Below are positions 47,871 to 57,704 of a stretch of 64,000 nucleotides of DNA, piece after piece. A model generated the notes under the pieces. It worked only from the letters and a program-made list of their open reading frames with translations. It made no database searches and was not told the DNA's origin. Every line of letters begins with the position of its first letter. Position 1 is the first letter of the stretch. Source of the DNA: Rivularia sp. MS3 (lineage in GTDB: Bacteria; Cyanobacteriota; Cyanobacteriia; Cyanobacteriales; Nostocaceae). The translations under genes were made by a program, and so were the position numbers. Location of the stretch: NCBI GenBank assembly GCA_019192545.1, contig JAHCMI010000029.1, positions 1-64,000 of the forward strand. The letters run 5' to 3'.

Positions 47871-48601
47871 ATTGCTGCTCCTTAAGAATAAAAATATCAA
47901 ATTAACTAGCTTATTTTTGTTAGCAGCAATATTCAATAATATACTACCGCTAACTAGTGAAATTACTGTTTTTGAGAGTAAATAAACCCCTTTGAAGCCG
48001 AGCCTAAAAAAGGTTTGGCTTTATTCTGAGTAAAGATACTCTTATTCTTCTGTATATATTTATTTCAGCAAATTGTATATTGCTGGATTCTGTTATTTCG
48101 TAACAGAGAATCTCTGAATGATAATTAATCGCAATAAGCGTCATTCAAGGACGATGCAATATTCAGTTGTACAAGTCCTTACGCAAAATTCCGGACTAAT
48201 TCAGTGCGCTACAATCACTTAGGTACCATTAGAATACGGCTTTTACAGTCCATAATCGCAAGTAAAATGGTTCTGTAAAAGCAGAACTAAGTATATTGTG
48301 CATTATCGCTCTGAAATTTTATTATATTTATGTAGAAAACGCCCCGTGATAGTTTTAATCATAAAATAATTTAAAACACTCTGCATCCCTACAAAGGTTG
48401 AAATCAATCAACAAATAACTATAGACTCACTTAAATGCTTTGTTATATATCTAACATATATATTTAAGCTTACTATTATTTTGAGCATCTATGCTCATAA
48501 ATGAAGAATTATCTACACTCACTATAGTGAATACTAATTGAAAAATTGTTACACATAATTAATGCAGATTATTTTTATTCTGACAACAGTACATCAAAGT
48601 G
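47871..48601. other. Non-coding region with two hairpins
   Basis: No gene is supported. A hairpin AAGCCGAGCC/GGTTTGGCTT (47995-48021, 10 pairs with two G-T) has loop TAAAAAA. Another pair, GCTTTTACAG (48239-48248) and CTGTAAAAGC (48273-48282), is perfect over 10 bp. AGTCCTTACGCAA near 48174 resembles the dispersed ACTTACGCA repeat end also seen near 19531 and 37921. Confidence 0.6.
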
Positions 48602-50179
48602 TCAATTAGTACTACTACCTAAGAGAAATAAGCTTAAAAGAGTGCCGCTATTCCACAAACTATGTAGAAGCATAGGAGCCAGAAGATTGCGCGATCGCGA
48701 ATAAACTACGCCGAGGACGATCCCCAGTACTGTAAGAGGTATAACTTCTGATAAACTCAAATGAACTGCGGCAAACACAAAACTAGAAATAAGTATCGAT
48801 CCCCATACAGGAAAGTATCGGGTAAGAGAAGGGAGCAAAAATCCACGAAATAAAAATTCTTCAAATAATGGTGCAGCGATCGCGGCGGTAGAGAAAAATA
48901 TTAATAAAGCGACATTATCCTGACTTTCCAAGACTATTTGTAAAAGGGGATTGCTACCACCTTGCCCCTGCCAAAGCTGTTGATTTATCAAAGAAACAAT
49001 AATGAAAATAGGTATTACGGCACAATAGCCACCAATTCCCCACAGCAGCCAGCCATCGTACAACCGGAAGCAAAACCAATCTTGTGGAAGAGGAAAAAAT
49101 TGTTTGATTGAGAAGTAAAGAACAGATAGCGAACCAAAAGCTACAAGTAAATAGCTAACTAAAACGTATAATGCTTGAATTCTGATGTCTGGGGCTGGGC
49201 GAGGAATGGGAAGAAGCTGTAATACGAGGGGTACAATTAATTGTCCCATTAAGAAAAAGCCCACCACAAACACCTGTAAAATTGTTTCACCATCCCAAGG
49301 TGTTTTCCAAGGAGTATCAGAATTTTGCCCTAATAACGATTGTTGTCTTTTGATTATCCACTGTCCGAAAGTGAAAATCAGCAATATTACACCAATAAAG
49401 CCCCCTAATGCCGGAAGAATGGCTATACCAGTCAACTTTAGGAGGGCGCTTTCTGCTGCTTTTTGCTCAATTGCTTTAAGATTATTTAAATATTCTGAAT
49501 TTTGTTGAATTTGGTATATTTTTTCTAAAGCGCTATAGCGGAACCAACCTTTTAAATTATCTTGGATTAATAATTCTGCTCCTTGTGAAAGCCTAGGAGA
49601 TTCTTTCCATATTTGAATTAACGTTTGACTTGTTTGGCGAAGCTGAGGATTTATACTTAAATTTTCTTGTAATTTTTGCCAAGTCATAATAGCGGCACTG
49701 CTGTTACCTTGACGTGCTTGCAAAATTCCTATCCGTAAATCTAATTTGGCAAGTGATTCTTGTAATTGATTAGAAGTTTGCTGTAATTTTCTTTGCTCCA
49801 CCAGGGAAGAAACATTGATAGTAGGAGATATTTCCGATTCCGATTGCGGTGAGGTAATGCTATCAGTTGATTGCGAGCGTAATTTAGCTAATTGATTTTG
49901 AGCTTTTTCTAAATTGGTTTCGGTTGAGGTACGTGCTTCTTGATATTGTTTGAGTGCGCCTTCCAAAGGTTTTACACCCAATATGGCTTCTTTGAGGTTT
50001 TGCAAATTTTCCTCTTCATCAGAGGGTTGCCATTGTGTGGCTAACAATACGATATTAGTTTGGTATAATTCCAACTCGCTTTGGAATTGAGGCTCTTTCA
50101 AACTCCCAAGTAGAGACGAGCCAGAAAATAAAATTGCTACCAAGGTAAGAAAAAATAAAACAATCCGTTTAAGCGTCAT
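48602..50179 (-). CDS. CPBP family intramembrane metalloprotease with long N-terminal region
   Basis: A 525-residue membrane protein. After an N-terminal membrane segment (1-25) there is a soluble, coiled-coil-rich region (about 30-215) with a PFAM-less Gln-rich helix run. The C-terminal membrane domain has the three motifs of CAAX-processing/CPBP proteases: EEFLFRG (EExxxR), FAAVH (FxxxH) and HSLWN (HxxxN/D), with catalytic Glu and His. Such proteases are thought to cut prenylated or other membrane proteins. The substrate is unknown, and the large N-terminal part could present or sense it. It stands alone. Confidence 0.9.
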   Translation of the reverse strand: MTLKRIVLFFLTLVAILFSGSSLLGSLKEPQFQSELELYQTNIVLLATQWQPSDEEENLQNLKEAILGVKPLEGALKQYQEARTSTETNLEKAQNQLAKLRSQSTDSITSPQSESEISPTINVSSLVEQRKLQQTSNQLQESLAKLDLRIGILQARQGNSSAAIMTWQKLQENLSINPQLRQTSQTLIQIWKESPRLSQGAELLIQDNLKGWFRYSALEKIYQIQQNSEYLNNLKAIEQKAAESALLKLTGIAILPALGGFIGVILLIFTFGQWIIKRQQSLLGQNSDTPWKTPWDGETILQVFVVGFFLMGQLIVPLVLQLLPIPRPAPDIRIQALYVLVSYLLVAFGSLSVLYFSIKQFFPLPQDWFCFRLYDGWLLWGIGGYCAVIPIFIIVSLINQQLWQGQGGSNPLLQIVLESQDNVALLIFFSTAAIAAPLFEEFLFRGFLLPSLTRYFPVWGSILISSFVFAAVHLSLSEVIPLTVLGIVLGVVYSRSRNLLAPMLLHSLWNSGTLLSLFLLGSSTN

Positions 50180-50339
50180 CTATATCCTCTCAGTTCACAA
50201 GCTTCTTCTGGGAATTATCGCAATAAAACGTCTGTCTCGAACATATTTACCCCAAAAGCATAGGATATTTTAATTTTGAGATGGTTTTATTTAAGCCTAC
50301 CTACTTAGAATAAATATTATACAGTTTGCGATTTCTTAT

Positions 50340-50993
50340 CTATCCTAAATATAAGAACATAGCATTTTGAGCATCAGCTACATTTTGGTAGTAGTTGAGA
50401 AGCTGTTTGTAAACATCGTAGATATTGTCGAATCCGCTTTCTAAACCTTTGAGCTTGAATCGCTGCTGAAAATGAGTTTGAGAAAACTTTGATAGGGCTT
50501 GACTTACTTGTTTTACTTCCTCAACTGTAAGATATCTTAATAATCCATAATCCGTTTCATAATCTATAGTCTTACCTCCTAAAATGGCATTGATAGCAGG
50601 TAGTTTATCTTGCTTATTTTTACCTGTGAGAAATGGTAAGGGAGTTGGATCGTTAATTCCAGTTAAAATGAAGTGGATATTCTTCCATTGTTTGCCGATA
50701 TCGAACTCTACATTTTTACCTTCTGCTAGCATTGCAGGAATGTCTGACTTCAGCTTTGCAAACTCTTGTGGCTGCTCGAATTTCAATTTTTCTAAGGTTT
50801 GCGGTACGTAGTTAGTAGCTTCGTCAAACCATTTAGCATCTTCTGGATCGTTTAAATCGAGATTGAAATCTTGCCAAAAAGGTGAATCGGGTAAATACTG
50901 AGCATCATCAAATAATTCAAAGAAATCGGGATATTTTTGAAATTTGTTTAATAAAGAAGGAGAAACTTGCTTAAAATATGCTTCTATTCCCAT
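50340..50993 (-). CDS. DUF1877 family protein
   Basis: A 217-residue protein of the DUF1877 (YfbM) type: MGIEAYFKQVSPSLLNKFQKYP, then LDLNDPEDAKWFDEATNYVPQTLEKLKFEQPQEF, DIGKQWKNIHFILTG, then LPAINAILGGKTIDYETDYGLLRYLTVEEVKQVSQAL. The starting phrase MGI and the WKxIHxLL-type stretch are characteristic. Function is unknown; such genes are common in variable gene sets. The ATG follows 6 bases after the last stop of a decayed Uma2 gene. Confidence 0.85.
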   Translation of the reverse strand: MGIEAYFKQVSPSLLNKFQKYPDFFELFDDAQYLPDSPFWQDFNLDLNDPEDAKWFDEATNYVPQTLEKLKFEQPQEFAKLKSDIPAMLAEGKNVEFDIGKQWKNIHFILTGINDPTPLPFLTGKNKQDKLPAINAILGGKTIDYETDYGLLRYLTVEEVKQVSQALSKFSQTHFQQRFKLKGLESGFDNIYDVYKQLLNYYQNVADAQNAMFLYLG

Positions 50994-50999
50994 TATCAA

Positions 51000-51250
51000 T
51001 TATCCTACTTTGTTTTTCACCCAATTCCGAAATGACTTAAGCAAAGCTATTTCGCCAATAGTTTTACTTTTCTGAATAAATTCGCCTGTATCTTTTATAG
51101 CAACTAGATGATAATTTCTAAAGTAGAACCGTCGTCTGCAAATTGAGAACCTCTATCTTCACCTGTTTATTTAAGCAAAGTTTCAAAAGTTTCCCAACTA
51201 ATGGTATGCAGTACGGTTCGCGGTTCTGAGAGAGTATAAGTTGCAACCAT
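51000..51250 (-). pseudogene. Decayed Uma2 family (DUF820) putative nuclease gene
   Basis: Reading leftward from 51250, the frame gives MVATYTLSEPRTVLHTISWE then TFETLLK, the usual Uma2 N-terminus, then an in-frame TAA (51167-51169), then TGEDRGSQFADDGSTLEI, then TAG. The middle of the gene is missing. Near 51000-51080, in another frame, EFIQKSKTIGEIALLKSFRN then WVKNKVG matches a Uma2 C-terminus. A complete Uma2 has about 190 residues; here at most about 80 remain. So this is a remnant with a stop, a shift and a deletion. Confidence 0.75.
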
Positions 51251-51267
51251 TGTTCCTCTTCAATAGC

Positions 51268-51870
51268 TTATGACTTAAAAAGGATATAACACAATATTCC
51301 AAATATTTTGCTTACGTTATTAATATAGTATTCCTTGAGGTCAATTTCGACTCTATTTTCAATAAGTTTTAAAAACTTCCAGTTAGTTCCAGTGGTAACG
51401 GTTCCATAAATTATAGGAATATTATTACCTTCTTTTTCGTTAAAAATTTTGGCTGCAATCATTTCCGCTACGCATTGCCCCAAACCTCCGTTAATATTTT
51501 CTTTTTTAGCTTCTACAATCGTAATTATCGGAGCATTTAAAATTAATAATTCTGGAGAGTTGCTAATGATAAAGTCACAATTTCCATTCAAGCCTTGACT
51601 TGAGTCCACTGTAAAATCAATTCCAGAAAACAAACTGATTTGATTTTGTAAAAATTTTCTGACAGCTATCAAAATAGGCGAAATAATCATTTCGGAACGC
51701 GATTTTTCCGTATTACTTGCTAGGGCTAATGGAACATTTTCCTCAAGAGTATCCGCAAGTAATGATGGGATTTCGATTTCTGGTATGGATGCAAATATAT
51801 CTATTTTGTCAGAAATAGTTAAATTAAAAGATTTTGTAACTTTGGATAAGGTAAAGTCGCTATATGACAC
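51268..51870 (-). CDS. PD-(D/E)XK nuclease-like conserved protein
   Basis: A 200-residue protein. The motif [29 protein letters not shown] carries an Asp about 20 residues before VEAKK (E-x-K), followed by [17 protein letters not shown], a helix with Gln. That order fits the PD-(D/E)XK nuclease fold, as in several small cyanobacterial proteins annotated as hypothetical. The N-terminal 80 residues are Ser/Ile-rich and helical. It lies next to the decayed Uma2 gene, another member of the same fold class, so the patch may once have been a small variable nuclease island. Activity is inferred only. Confidence 0.65.
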   Translation of the reverse strand: MSYSDFTLSKVTKSFNLTISDKIDIFASIPEIEIPSLLADTLEENVPLALASNTEKSRSEMIISPILIAVRKFLQNQISLFSGIDFTVDSSQGLNGNCDFIISNSPELLILNAPIITIVEAKKENINGGLGQCVAEMIAAKIFNEKEGNNIPIIYGTVTTGTNWKFLKLIENRVEIDLKEYYINNVSKIFGILCYILFKS

Positions 51871-52070
51871 GCTAATAAACCCTGCAATATATTCAGAACT
51901 AACTCTTATATTATTTTGCTTTTTTTGATTATTTTTTTAGGAAAATTAAAACTGAATAACTAAAAGACTCATCTAAAATAATCTCAAGTCAGACATTTTT
52001 AGACAAGTCACTTTAATTATAAAATATCTTTTTCAGCAATTATTCAAATTGGTAACTCAGTACCATCGAA

Positions 52071-53333
52071 TTAACTAACCATACTGCTAAAGAAATCCAA
52101 AGTGTCTATCAAAGCTTGAATAAAAATATCGATTTCTTCGCGAGTATTATAAAAAGATAAACTGGCTCGGGCAGTACCGGGAGCATCTAAAATACGATGT
52201 AATGGTTGAGTACAATGATGTCCAGAACGAATTGCTACACCTTCGTTGTCTAATAAAGTGGATAAGTCATTCGGATGAACTTCTCCTGTGGTAAAAGAAG
52301 CTAATGCGGCTCTACCATAACCATTTATATTAGGTTTAGGACCGTAGATTTTCAGTTCTGGTATTTTTTCTAATTGCTTAAATAAATAACCAGTTAATTC
52401 TGATTCGTAAGCATAAATTTTATCCATACCAATGTTACTAAGGTAGTCTACTGCCGCACCTAAAGCTATTGCTTCAGCTATTGCAGGAGTACCAGCCTCA
52501 AACTTAGCTGGCAACTCAGCATAAGTAGAATATTCTAAAAATACATCGGCAATCATTTCTCCTCCACCCATAAATGGCGGCATTGCTTGGAGGTTTGCTA
52601 ATTTTCCATACAAGAAACCGATACCGGTGGGAGCGCACATTTTATGCCCTGAGGCTACCAGCCAATCGCAGTCAATTTCCTGCACGTCAACAGGCATGTG
52701 CGGCACGCTTTGACAGGCATCAATTAATACTTTTGCACCTTTTTTATGAGCTAATTGGCAAATTTCTGTTACCGGATTAATACAACCTAAAGTATTAGAA
52801 ACATGAACTACCGATACTAATTTTGTTTTATCGCTAAGTAATTTTTGAAACTGCTCTAAATCAAAAGTTTCTTCTGATGTTAGTTCAACATATTTTAATA
52901 CTGCGCCAGTTTTTTGAGCGATCAACTGCCAAGGTATGATATTGCTGTGGTGTTCCATCACCGAAAGAATAATTTCATCTTCAGGCTGTAAATTATTCAT
53001 TCCCCAGCTATAAGCAACCAAATTTATGGCTTCGGTGGCGTTACGAGTAAACACTATTTCTTGACGAGATGAAGCATTAACAAATTGAGTCACTTTATCT
53101 CTTGCTGCTTCATATGCATCGGTAGCTTTAGCACTCAGAGAATGCGCGCCGCGATGTACGTTAGCGTTATAGTGTTCGTAATAGTTACGGATTTTATCAA
53201 GTACAAATAAAGGTTTTTGAGAAGTTGCAGCGTTATCTAAATAAATTAGAGGTTTGCCGTTAATTTCCTGATGTAATATTGGAAAGTCTTGGCGAACTCT
53301 ATCTGCAAGGGTTTTTTCTTGAGTAAAAGTCAT
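52071..53333 (-). CDS. sufS: Cysteine desulfurase SufS
   Basis: A 420-residue PLP enzyme that takes sulfur from cysteine for Fe-S cluster assembly. Key residues are the PLP lysine Lys231 in [12 protein letters not shown] and the catalytic Cys374 in [11 protein letters not shown], typical of group II (SufS) desulfurases; [10 protein letters not shown] opens the fold. It is the last of four suf genes in the same direction, 215 bases after sufD, a larger gap than sufC-sufD. No partner sufE is seen here. Confidence 0.97.
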   Translation of the reverse strand: MTFTQEKTLADRVRQDFPILHQEINGKPLIYLDNAATSQKPLFVLDKIRNYYEHYNANVHRGAHSLSAKATDAYEAARDKVTQFVNASSRQEIVFTRNATEAINLVAYSWGMNNLQPEDEIILSVMEHHSNIIPWQLIAQKTGAVLKYVELTSEETFDLEQFQKLLSDKTKLVSVVHVSNTLGCINPVTEICQLAHKKGAKVLIDACQSVPHMPVDVQEIDCDWLVASGHKMCAPTGIGFLYGKLANLQAMPPFMGGGEMIADVFLEYSTYAELPAKFEAGTPAIAEAIALGAAVDYLSNIGMDKIYAYESELTGYLFKQLEKIPELKIYGPKPNINGYGRAALASFTTGEVHPNDLSTLLDNEGVAIRSGHHCTQPLHRILDAPGTARASLSFYNTREEIDIFIQALIDTLDFFSSMVS

Positions 53334-53461
53334 ACGATTATAGATTTTGACAAAGATGTTCTTGATTTGGATTAAAAATTATTTTTTTTCCTAAGTATAT
53401 TATTCTAATCCCGTTATCCCGCTTCTAGATTACCTATTTATAGGCTTAACTATTAAATTTG

Positions 53462-53527
53462 AGAAACCAGGTTTATCTTGCTAAAGTATTAAAGACAATC
53501 TGACTTTATTGATAAAACCCGGTTTCT
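53462..53527. repeat. Inverted repeat in the sufD-sufS gap
   Basis: AGAAACCAGGTTT (53462-53474) and AAACCCGGTTTCT (53515-53527) are inverted over 12 of 13 bases. It may form a hairpin in the suf transcript. A heptad pair CCTAACTCCTAACT follows at 53534. Confidence 0.6.
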
Positions 53528-53548
53528 ATAATTCCTAACTCCTAACTT

Positions 53549-54901
53549 TTAGTAAAATTCGTTTACTGTTTTAGTTAGGTTTTTACGTAAGGAAGAAACG
53601 GGGATGCGATTAATTATCTCTGCTGCAAAAGCATTAATTAATAAGTGGCGAGCGCTGTTTTCATTAATGCCCCGACTTTGTAAATAGAAAATTTCATCAT
53701 CTTCTAATTGACTAACCGTAGCACCGTGAGCGCATTTTACATTATCTGCGGTAATTTCTAATTGCGGTTTGGTATCTACTCTCGCTTGAGGAGATAGTAA
53801 TAAGTTTCGATTTAATTGGGATGCGTCTGTTAATTGGGCGGGTTTGGGAACGAATATCTTACCGTTGAATACCCCATGTGCTTTATCAGCTATGATGTTT
53901 TTTTGCAGTTGCTTGCTGTTACTGTAAGGATAATTTAAAGCAAGCGCGCTGTGAGTATCCGATAATTGATTGCCTGAGATTATCGTCAAACCGTTAAGCG
54001 TCGTTTCAGTTTGCTCCCCAGTTTGAAAGATTTCTAAATTATGTCGCGATAATTTTCCGCCCAAATTTATGGCGTTACAGGTATACCGACTGTTGCCTGC
54101 TTGAGTGACTGCTGTTTTGCCAATATGAAACGCTTCTAAGCCATCGCGCTCAACTCTGGTATGATTCACACCTGCATTTTCATCAACCCATATTTCTGTA
54201 ACAGCGTTATTTAGATAAACTGCTTTTTCCTGCTTCTTTTCTATATCTCCAAAGTGAATAAATTCTTCTACTAAAGTAACTTCGGAACCTGTTTTTGCTA
54301 CTACCAAACAGCGCGGTTGAGAAATTATTTTATCTCCAGCACTAATAAATACTAAGTGTATCGGCGTTTCTACCACTACATTTCTAGATAGCCAAATCAA
54401 TGCTAAATCGTTGATTCCGGCTGTATTTAAAGCCGTAAATACTTCTTGATTTCCTTGTGCCTGCCCTAAATACTCTTTGACAAAATCCCCATCTAAATCA
54501 GGTAAACTCGCAAGATTGCTAACTACAACCCCATCTGGTAAATTAGCGATCGCCGATAATTCCGATTTAAATATACCGTTAACGAATACCAAACGGGTTT
54601 CGCTAATAGCTGTAAAGGGGGTATTATCTAGAGATAAAAAATTTCTCGTTTCTAGATTAAAATCGACTTTAAGTAAAGCGGATAAATCTGTAAACCGCCA
54701 TTCTTCATTTTTTTTATTCGGTAAGGAAGAATTACGCACTTGAGAAGCAGCGCTATCTTTTAACTCTCGCAACCACCCTTTAGTTTCATCGGCGCTAACT
54801 TTATCTAACAACTCATTTAAATAAGCATCTCCAGACAGCTTCTTTGATAAATTTGCTTCCGTAGTAGTAGACATTTGATTTGGAGTTACTTCTATATTCA
54901 T
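53549..54901 (-). CDS. sufD: Fe-S cluster assembly protein SufD
   Basis: A 450-residue scaffold subunit of the SufBCD complex. Its N-terminus has the long helical region, then SLPNKKNEEWRFTDLSALL, and the C-terminal beta-helix part contains NLGGKLSRHNLEIFQTGEQTETTLNGL, then KCAHGATVSQLEDDEIFYLQSRGINENSARHLLINAF, typical of SufD. The ATG shares one base with the sufC stop (TAATG), indicating translational coupling. A second in-frame ATG (MSTTTEANL) eight codons on is possible. It acts with SufB and SufC. Confidence 0.96.
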   Translation of the reverse strand: MNIEVTPNQMSTTTEANLSKKLSGDAYLNELLDKVSADETKGWLRELKDSAASQVRNSSLPNKKNEEWRFTDLSALLKVDFNLETRNFLSLDNTPFTAISETRLVFVNGIFKSELSAIANLPDGVVVSNLASLPDLDGDFVKEYLGQAQGNQEVFTALNTAGINDLALIWLSRNVVVETPIHLVFISAGDKIISQPRCLVVAKTGSEVTLVEEFIHFGDIEKKQEKAVYLNNAVTEIWVDENAGVNHTRVERDGLEAFHIGKTAVTQAGNSRYTCNAINLGGKLSRHNLEIFQTGEQTETTLNGLTIISGNQLSDTHSALALNYPYSNSKQLQKNIIADKAHGVFNGKIFVPKPAQLTDASQLNRNLLLSPQARVDTKPQLEITADNVKCAHGATVSQLEDDEIFYLQSRGINENSARHLLINAFAAEIINRIPVSSLRKNLTKTVNEFY

Positions 54902-55689
54902 TACACTCCAACCTCAACACCTGCTTCTTCTAAAATCCAGTCGTAACCTCGAGATTCCAACTCTAAGGCTAAATCTTTGCCACCAGATTTTATAATTTTG
55001 CCTTTTGCCATCACGTGAACGTAATCGGGAACAATATAATTAAGCAATCGTTGGTAGTGAGTAATCATAATTGTGGCATTTTCCGGGCTAGTTAATTGAT
55101 TTACCCCACTTGCCACGATTTTTAAAGCATCAATATCCAAACCGGAATCGGTTTCATCTAAAATTGCCAAATCTGGTTCTAAAAGCGCCATTTGCAAAAT
55201 TTCATTGCGCTTTTTCTCCCCACCAGAAAACCCTTCATTTAAACTACGACTCAGAAAAGCAGAATCCATTTTTACAACTTCCAACTTTTCTTCTACCACA
55301 TCATCGAAATCAAAAGCATCGATTTCTTCTAAACCCTGAGCTTTGCGCCGAGAATTGTAAGCTACCCGCAAAAAATCTAAATTGCTAACACCCGGTATTT
55401 CTAAAGGATATTGAAATGCTAAAAATACACCATTTCTAGCACGCTCTTCTGGCTCCATTTGCAAAAGGTTTTCTTGTTGAAAAAACACTTCACCACCAGT
55501 CACTTCGTAACTAGGATGTCCCGCTAAAACCTTAGAAAATGTACTTTTCCCAGAACCGTTTGGCCCCATAATTGCGTGTATTTCACCCGCACGCACCTCA
55601 AGATTTACACCTTTGAGGATTTGATTTCCATCAACATTTGCCGTCAAATCTTTGACTGACAGCACTACTTTGCTATTTTCGTTAATCAT
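54901..55689 (-). CDS. sufC: Fe-S cluster assembly ATPase SufC
   Basis: A 262-residue ABC-type ATPase without membrane domain. Walker A is GPNGSGKST (42-50), the signature is [12 protein letters not shown], and Walker B is [12 protein letters not shown]; the [14 protein letters not shown] and [13 protein letters not shown] forms are specific to SufC. It drives conformational changes of SufB/SufD for cluster formation. It follows sufB after a 354-base gap that contains a repeat element, and directly joins sufD. Confidence 0.97.
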   Translation of the reverse strand: MINENSKVVLSVKDLTANVDGNQILKGVNLEVRAGEIHAIMGPNGSGKSTFSKVLAGHPSYEVTGGEVFFQQENLLQMEPEERARNGVFLAFQYPLEIPGVSNLDFLRVAYNSRRKAQGLEEIDAFDFDDVVEEKLEVVKMDSAFLSRSLNEGFSGGEKKRNEILQMALLEPDLAILDETDSGLDIDALKIVASGVNQLTSPENATIMITHYQRLLNYIVPDYVHVMAKGKIIKSGGKDLALELESRGYDWILEEAGVEVGV

Positions 55690-55718
55690 TTTTAGCTACT
55701 TTCTATTTCTAAAAAATT

Positions 55719-56036
55719 GTAGTAGCGCTTTAGCGGGTTAATTATCGGATTTTAGAATTTTCTAGATAAACTATCGTAAGTTAATCATTCAGTTTAGTTA
55801 GAGAAAATTTCAGTCAAGCTCTAAACAAAAATTCAACGCTTCAACCCTTGTTTGATTTTGGATGAAATTTCTATTGAAATTAAAATTCAAAATCCAAAAT
55901 CTAGTTTGAAAAGTTTTGGGGAAGAAAATCTACACTCCTAACGCCAGTTCCTACAATGGAGAAAACCACCGCAATCAACTGGCTCAACTTTTCGCAAAAT
56001 CCAAAATCTTAATTAATAGCGCTAAAGCGCAACTAC
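55719..56036. repeat. Element with 17-bp terminal inverted repeats in the sufB-sufC gap
   Basis: GTAGTAGCGCTTTAGCG (55719-55735) is inverted at 56020-56036 (CGCTAAAGCGCAACTAC); 16 of 17 bases match. The 318-bp segment accounts for nearly all of the 354-base gap. It has no coding potential and contains two copies of AAAATCCAAAATCT. No convincing target duplication is seen (AATT left, AAAT right). Confidence 0.6.
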
Positions 56037-56043
56037 AAATAAA

Positions 56044-57480
56044 TTAACCGACACTTCCTTCTAACTTTAAACTCAATAATTTATCAGCTTCCACAGCAAA
56101 CTCCATCGGTAGCTGATTAAACACATCCTTACAAAAACCGCTTATCATCATCGCGATCGCATCTTCTGTAGAAATACCGCGTTGAGAAAAGTAAAATAAT
56201 TGATCTTCCCCAATCTTGGAAGTAGAGGCTTCGTGTTCTACTTTTCCAGAATTATTCTGTACTTGAATATAAGGAAAAGTATTCGCATGAGCGTTATCCC
56301 CAATTAACATTGAGTCGCATTGAGAATAATTTCGCGCACCATCAGCTTTCTTGTTAACTTTTACTAAACCCCGATAGCTATTGCTGGATTTACCCGCTGA
56401 AATTCCTTTAGAAATAATTGTAGAACGAGTATTCTTACCTACATGAACCATTTTGGTTCCGGTGTCGGCTTGCTGCATATTATTAGTCAGCGCTACCGAA
56501 TAAAATTCACCTACAGAATTATCCCCTACTAAAACGCAACTGGGATATTTCCAAGTAATTGCCGAACCAGTTTCTACCTGAGTCCAAGATATTTTAGAAT
56601 TCTTTCCCTTACACAAACCACGTTTAGTGACAAAGTTGTAAATACCGCCTTTACCATTTTCATCTCCGGCGTACCAATTTTGTACGGTAGAATATTTAAT
56701 TTCGGCATTATCCAACGTCACAAGTTCCACAACTGCCGCATGTAGCTGGTTGCTATCGTACATCGGAGCCGTACAACCTTCGAGGTAAGAAACGTAACTA
56801 TCTTCTTCGGCAACAATTAAAGTACGTTCAAATTGCCCGGTATCGCCATTATTAATCCGAAAATAAGTAGATAGTTCCATCGGGCATTTTACGCCTTTGG
56901 GAATAAATACGAAAGAACCATCGCTAAAAACAGCAGAATTCAAGGCTGCAAAATAATTGTCGGCAACCGGAACTACACTTCCAAGATACTTTTGGACTAA
57001 TTCTGGGTGTTCCTGCAAAGCTTCAGAAATTGAGCAAAAAATAACTCCCTCTTCTGCCAACTTTTCTTTAAAAGTAGTTGCTACCGATACACTATCAAAA
57101 ATAGCGTCTACAGCAACGTTCGCTAAACGTTTCTGTTCCGATAGTGGAATACCCAACTTCTCAAAGGTTTCCAACAAAGTTGGATCTACTTCATCTAAAC
57201 TTTTCTTCTTAGCACTTTGCTTGGGTGCAGAATAATAAATGATATTTTGGTAATCAATTGCAGGATAACCAACGCTAGCCCAATCTGGTTCGGTCATCTT
57301 TTGCCATTGACGGTAAGCTTTGAGGCGAAACTCCAGCATAAATTCCGGCTCGTTTTTCTTGGCACTAATTAAACGAATCACATCCTCGTTTAGTCCCCGA
57401 GGTATGCTATCCGTTTCGATGTCGGTAACGAAACCGTACTTGTAAGGCTGGTTGACTAAGGTTTTTACGGTGGCACTCAT
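56044..57480 (-). CDS. sufB: Fe-S cluster assembly protein SufB
   Basis: A 478-residue scaffold protein, first gene of the suf operon. Diagnostic stretches are [20 protein letters not shown] at the N-terminus, [65 protein letters not shown] and the C-terminal [21 protein letters not shown]. It forms clusters with SufC and SufD. The operon is transcribed away from sufR, and two SufR-type operators lie in the 224-base gap upstream. Confidence 0.98.
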   Translation of the reverse strand: MSATVKTLVNQPYKYGFVTDIETDSIPRGLNEDVIRLISAKKNEPEFMLEFRLKAYRQWQKMTEPDWASVGYPAIDYQNIIYYSAPKQSAKKKSLDEVDPTLLETFEKLGIPLSEQKRLANVAVDAIFDSVSVATTFKEKLAEEGVIFCSISEALQEHPELVQKYLGSVVPVADNYFAALNSAVFSDGSFVFIPKGVKCPMELSTYFRINNGDTGQFERTLIVAEEDSYVSYLEGCTAPMYDSNQLHAAVVELVTLDNAEIKYSTVQNWYAGDENGKGGIYNFVTKRGLCKGKNSKISWTQVETGSAITWKYPSCVLVGDNSVGEFYSVALTNNMQQADTGTKMVHVGKNTRSTIISKGISAGKSSNSYRGLVKVNKKADGARNYSQCDSMLIGDNAHANTFPYIQVQNNSGKVEHEASTSKIGEDQLFYFSQRGISTEDAIAMMISGFCKDVFNQLPMEFAVEADKLLSLKLEGSVG

Positions 57481-57560
57481 CGCTATATTCTCGCTTCGTT
57501 CGCTTAGCTTTTTCTCTCTTTAAGGATGGGAGACGGGCTTGATTGCTTATTCCCATATTG

Positions 57561-57577
57561 CGTGACTGTTAGTCACG
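57561..57577. promoter_or_regulatory. Perfect palindrome CGTGACT-GTT-AGTCACG in sufB leader
   Basis: A 7-bp perfect inverted repeat with a 3-base centre lies about 80 bases before the sufB start. It could be a hairpin in the sufB leader or a binding site of another regulator; it does not match the SufR consensus. Confidence 0.5.
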
Positions 57578-57603
57578 CGACTGTTACAATAATGATGAAG
57601 ACT

Positions 57604-57625
57604 AAAACAACAGCCAAGTTGTTTT
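57604..57625. promoter_or_regulatory. SufR operator 1 (CAAC-N6-GTTG)
   Basis: AAAACAAC-AGCCAA-GTTGTTTT is a perfect 8-bp inverted repeat around a 6-base spacer and matches the CAAC-N6-GTTG consensus known for SufR in Synechocystis. It lies in the sufR-sufB divergent gap, so it should let SufR repress both. Confidence 0.85.
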
Positions 57626-57652
57626 AATGTATCTTCATTTTACGCTAGATTA

Positions 57653-57668
57653 ACAACAATGATGTTGT
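57653..57668. promoter_or_regulatory. SufR operator 2 (CAAC-N6-GTTG)
   Basis: ACAAC-AATGAT-GTTGT is a second match to the same consensus, with a 5-bp inverted arm. Its centre is about 46 bases from that of operator 1, and it is about 36 bases before the sufR start codon, fitting autoregulation. Confidence 0.82.
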
Positions 57669-57704
57669 CAAAGTGAAATTTTCTTTAATATTTTTAGGAC
57701 GACG

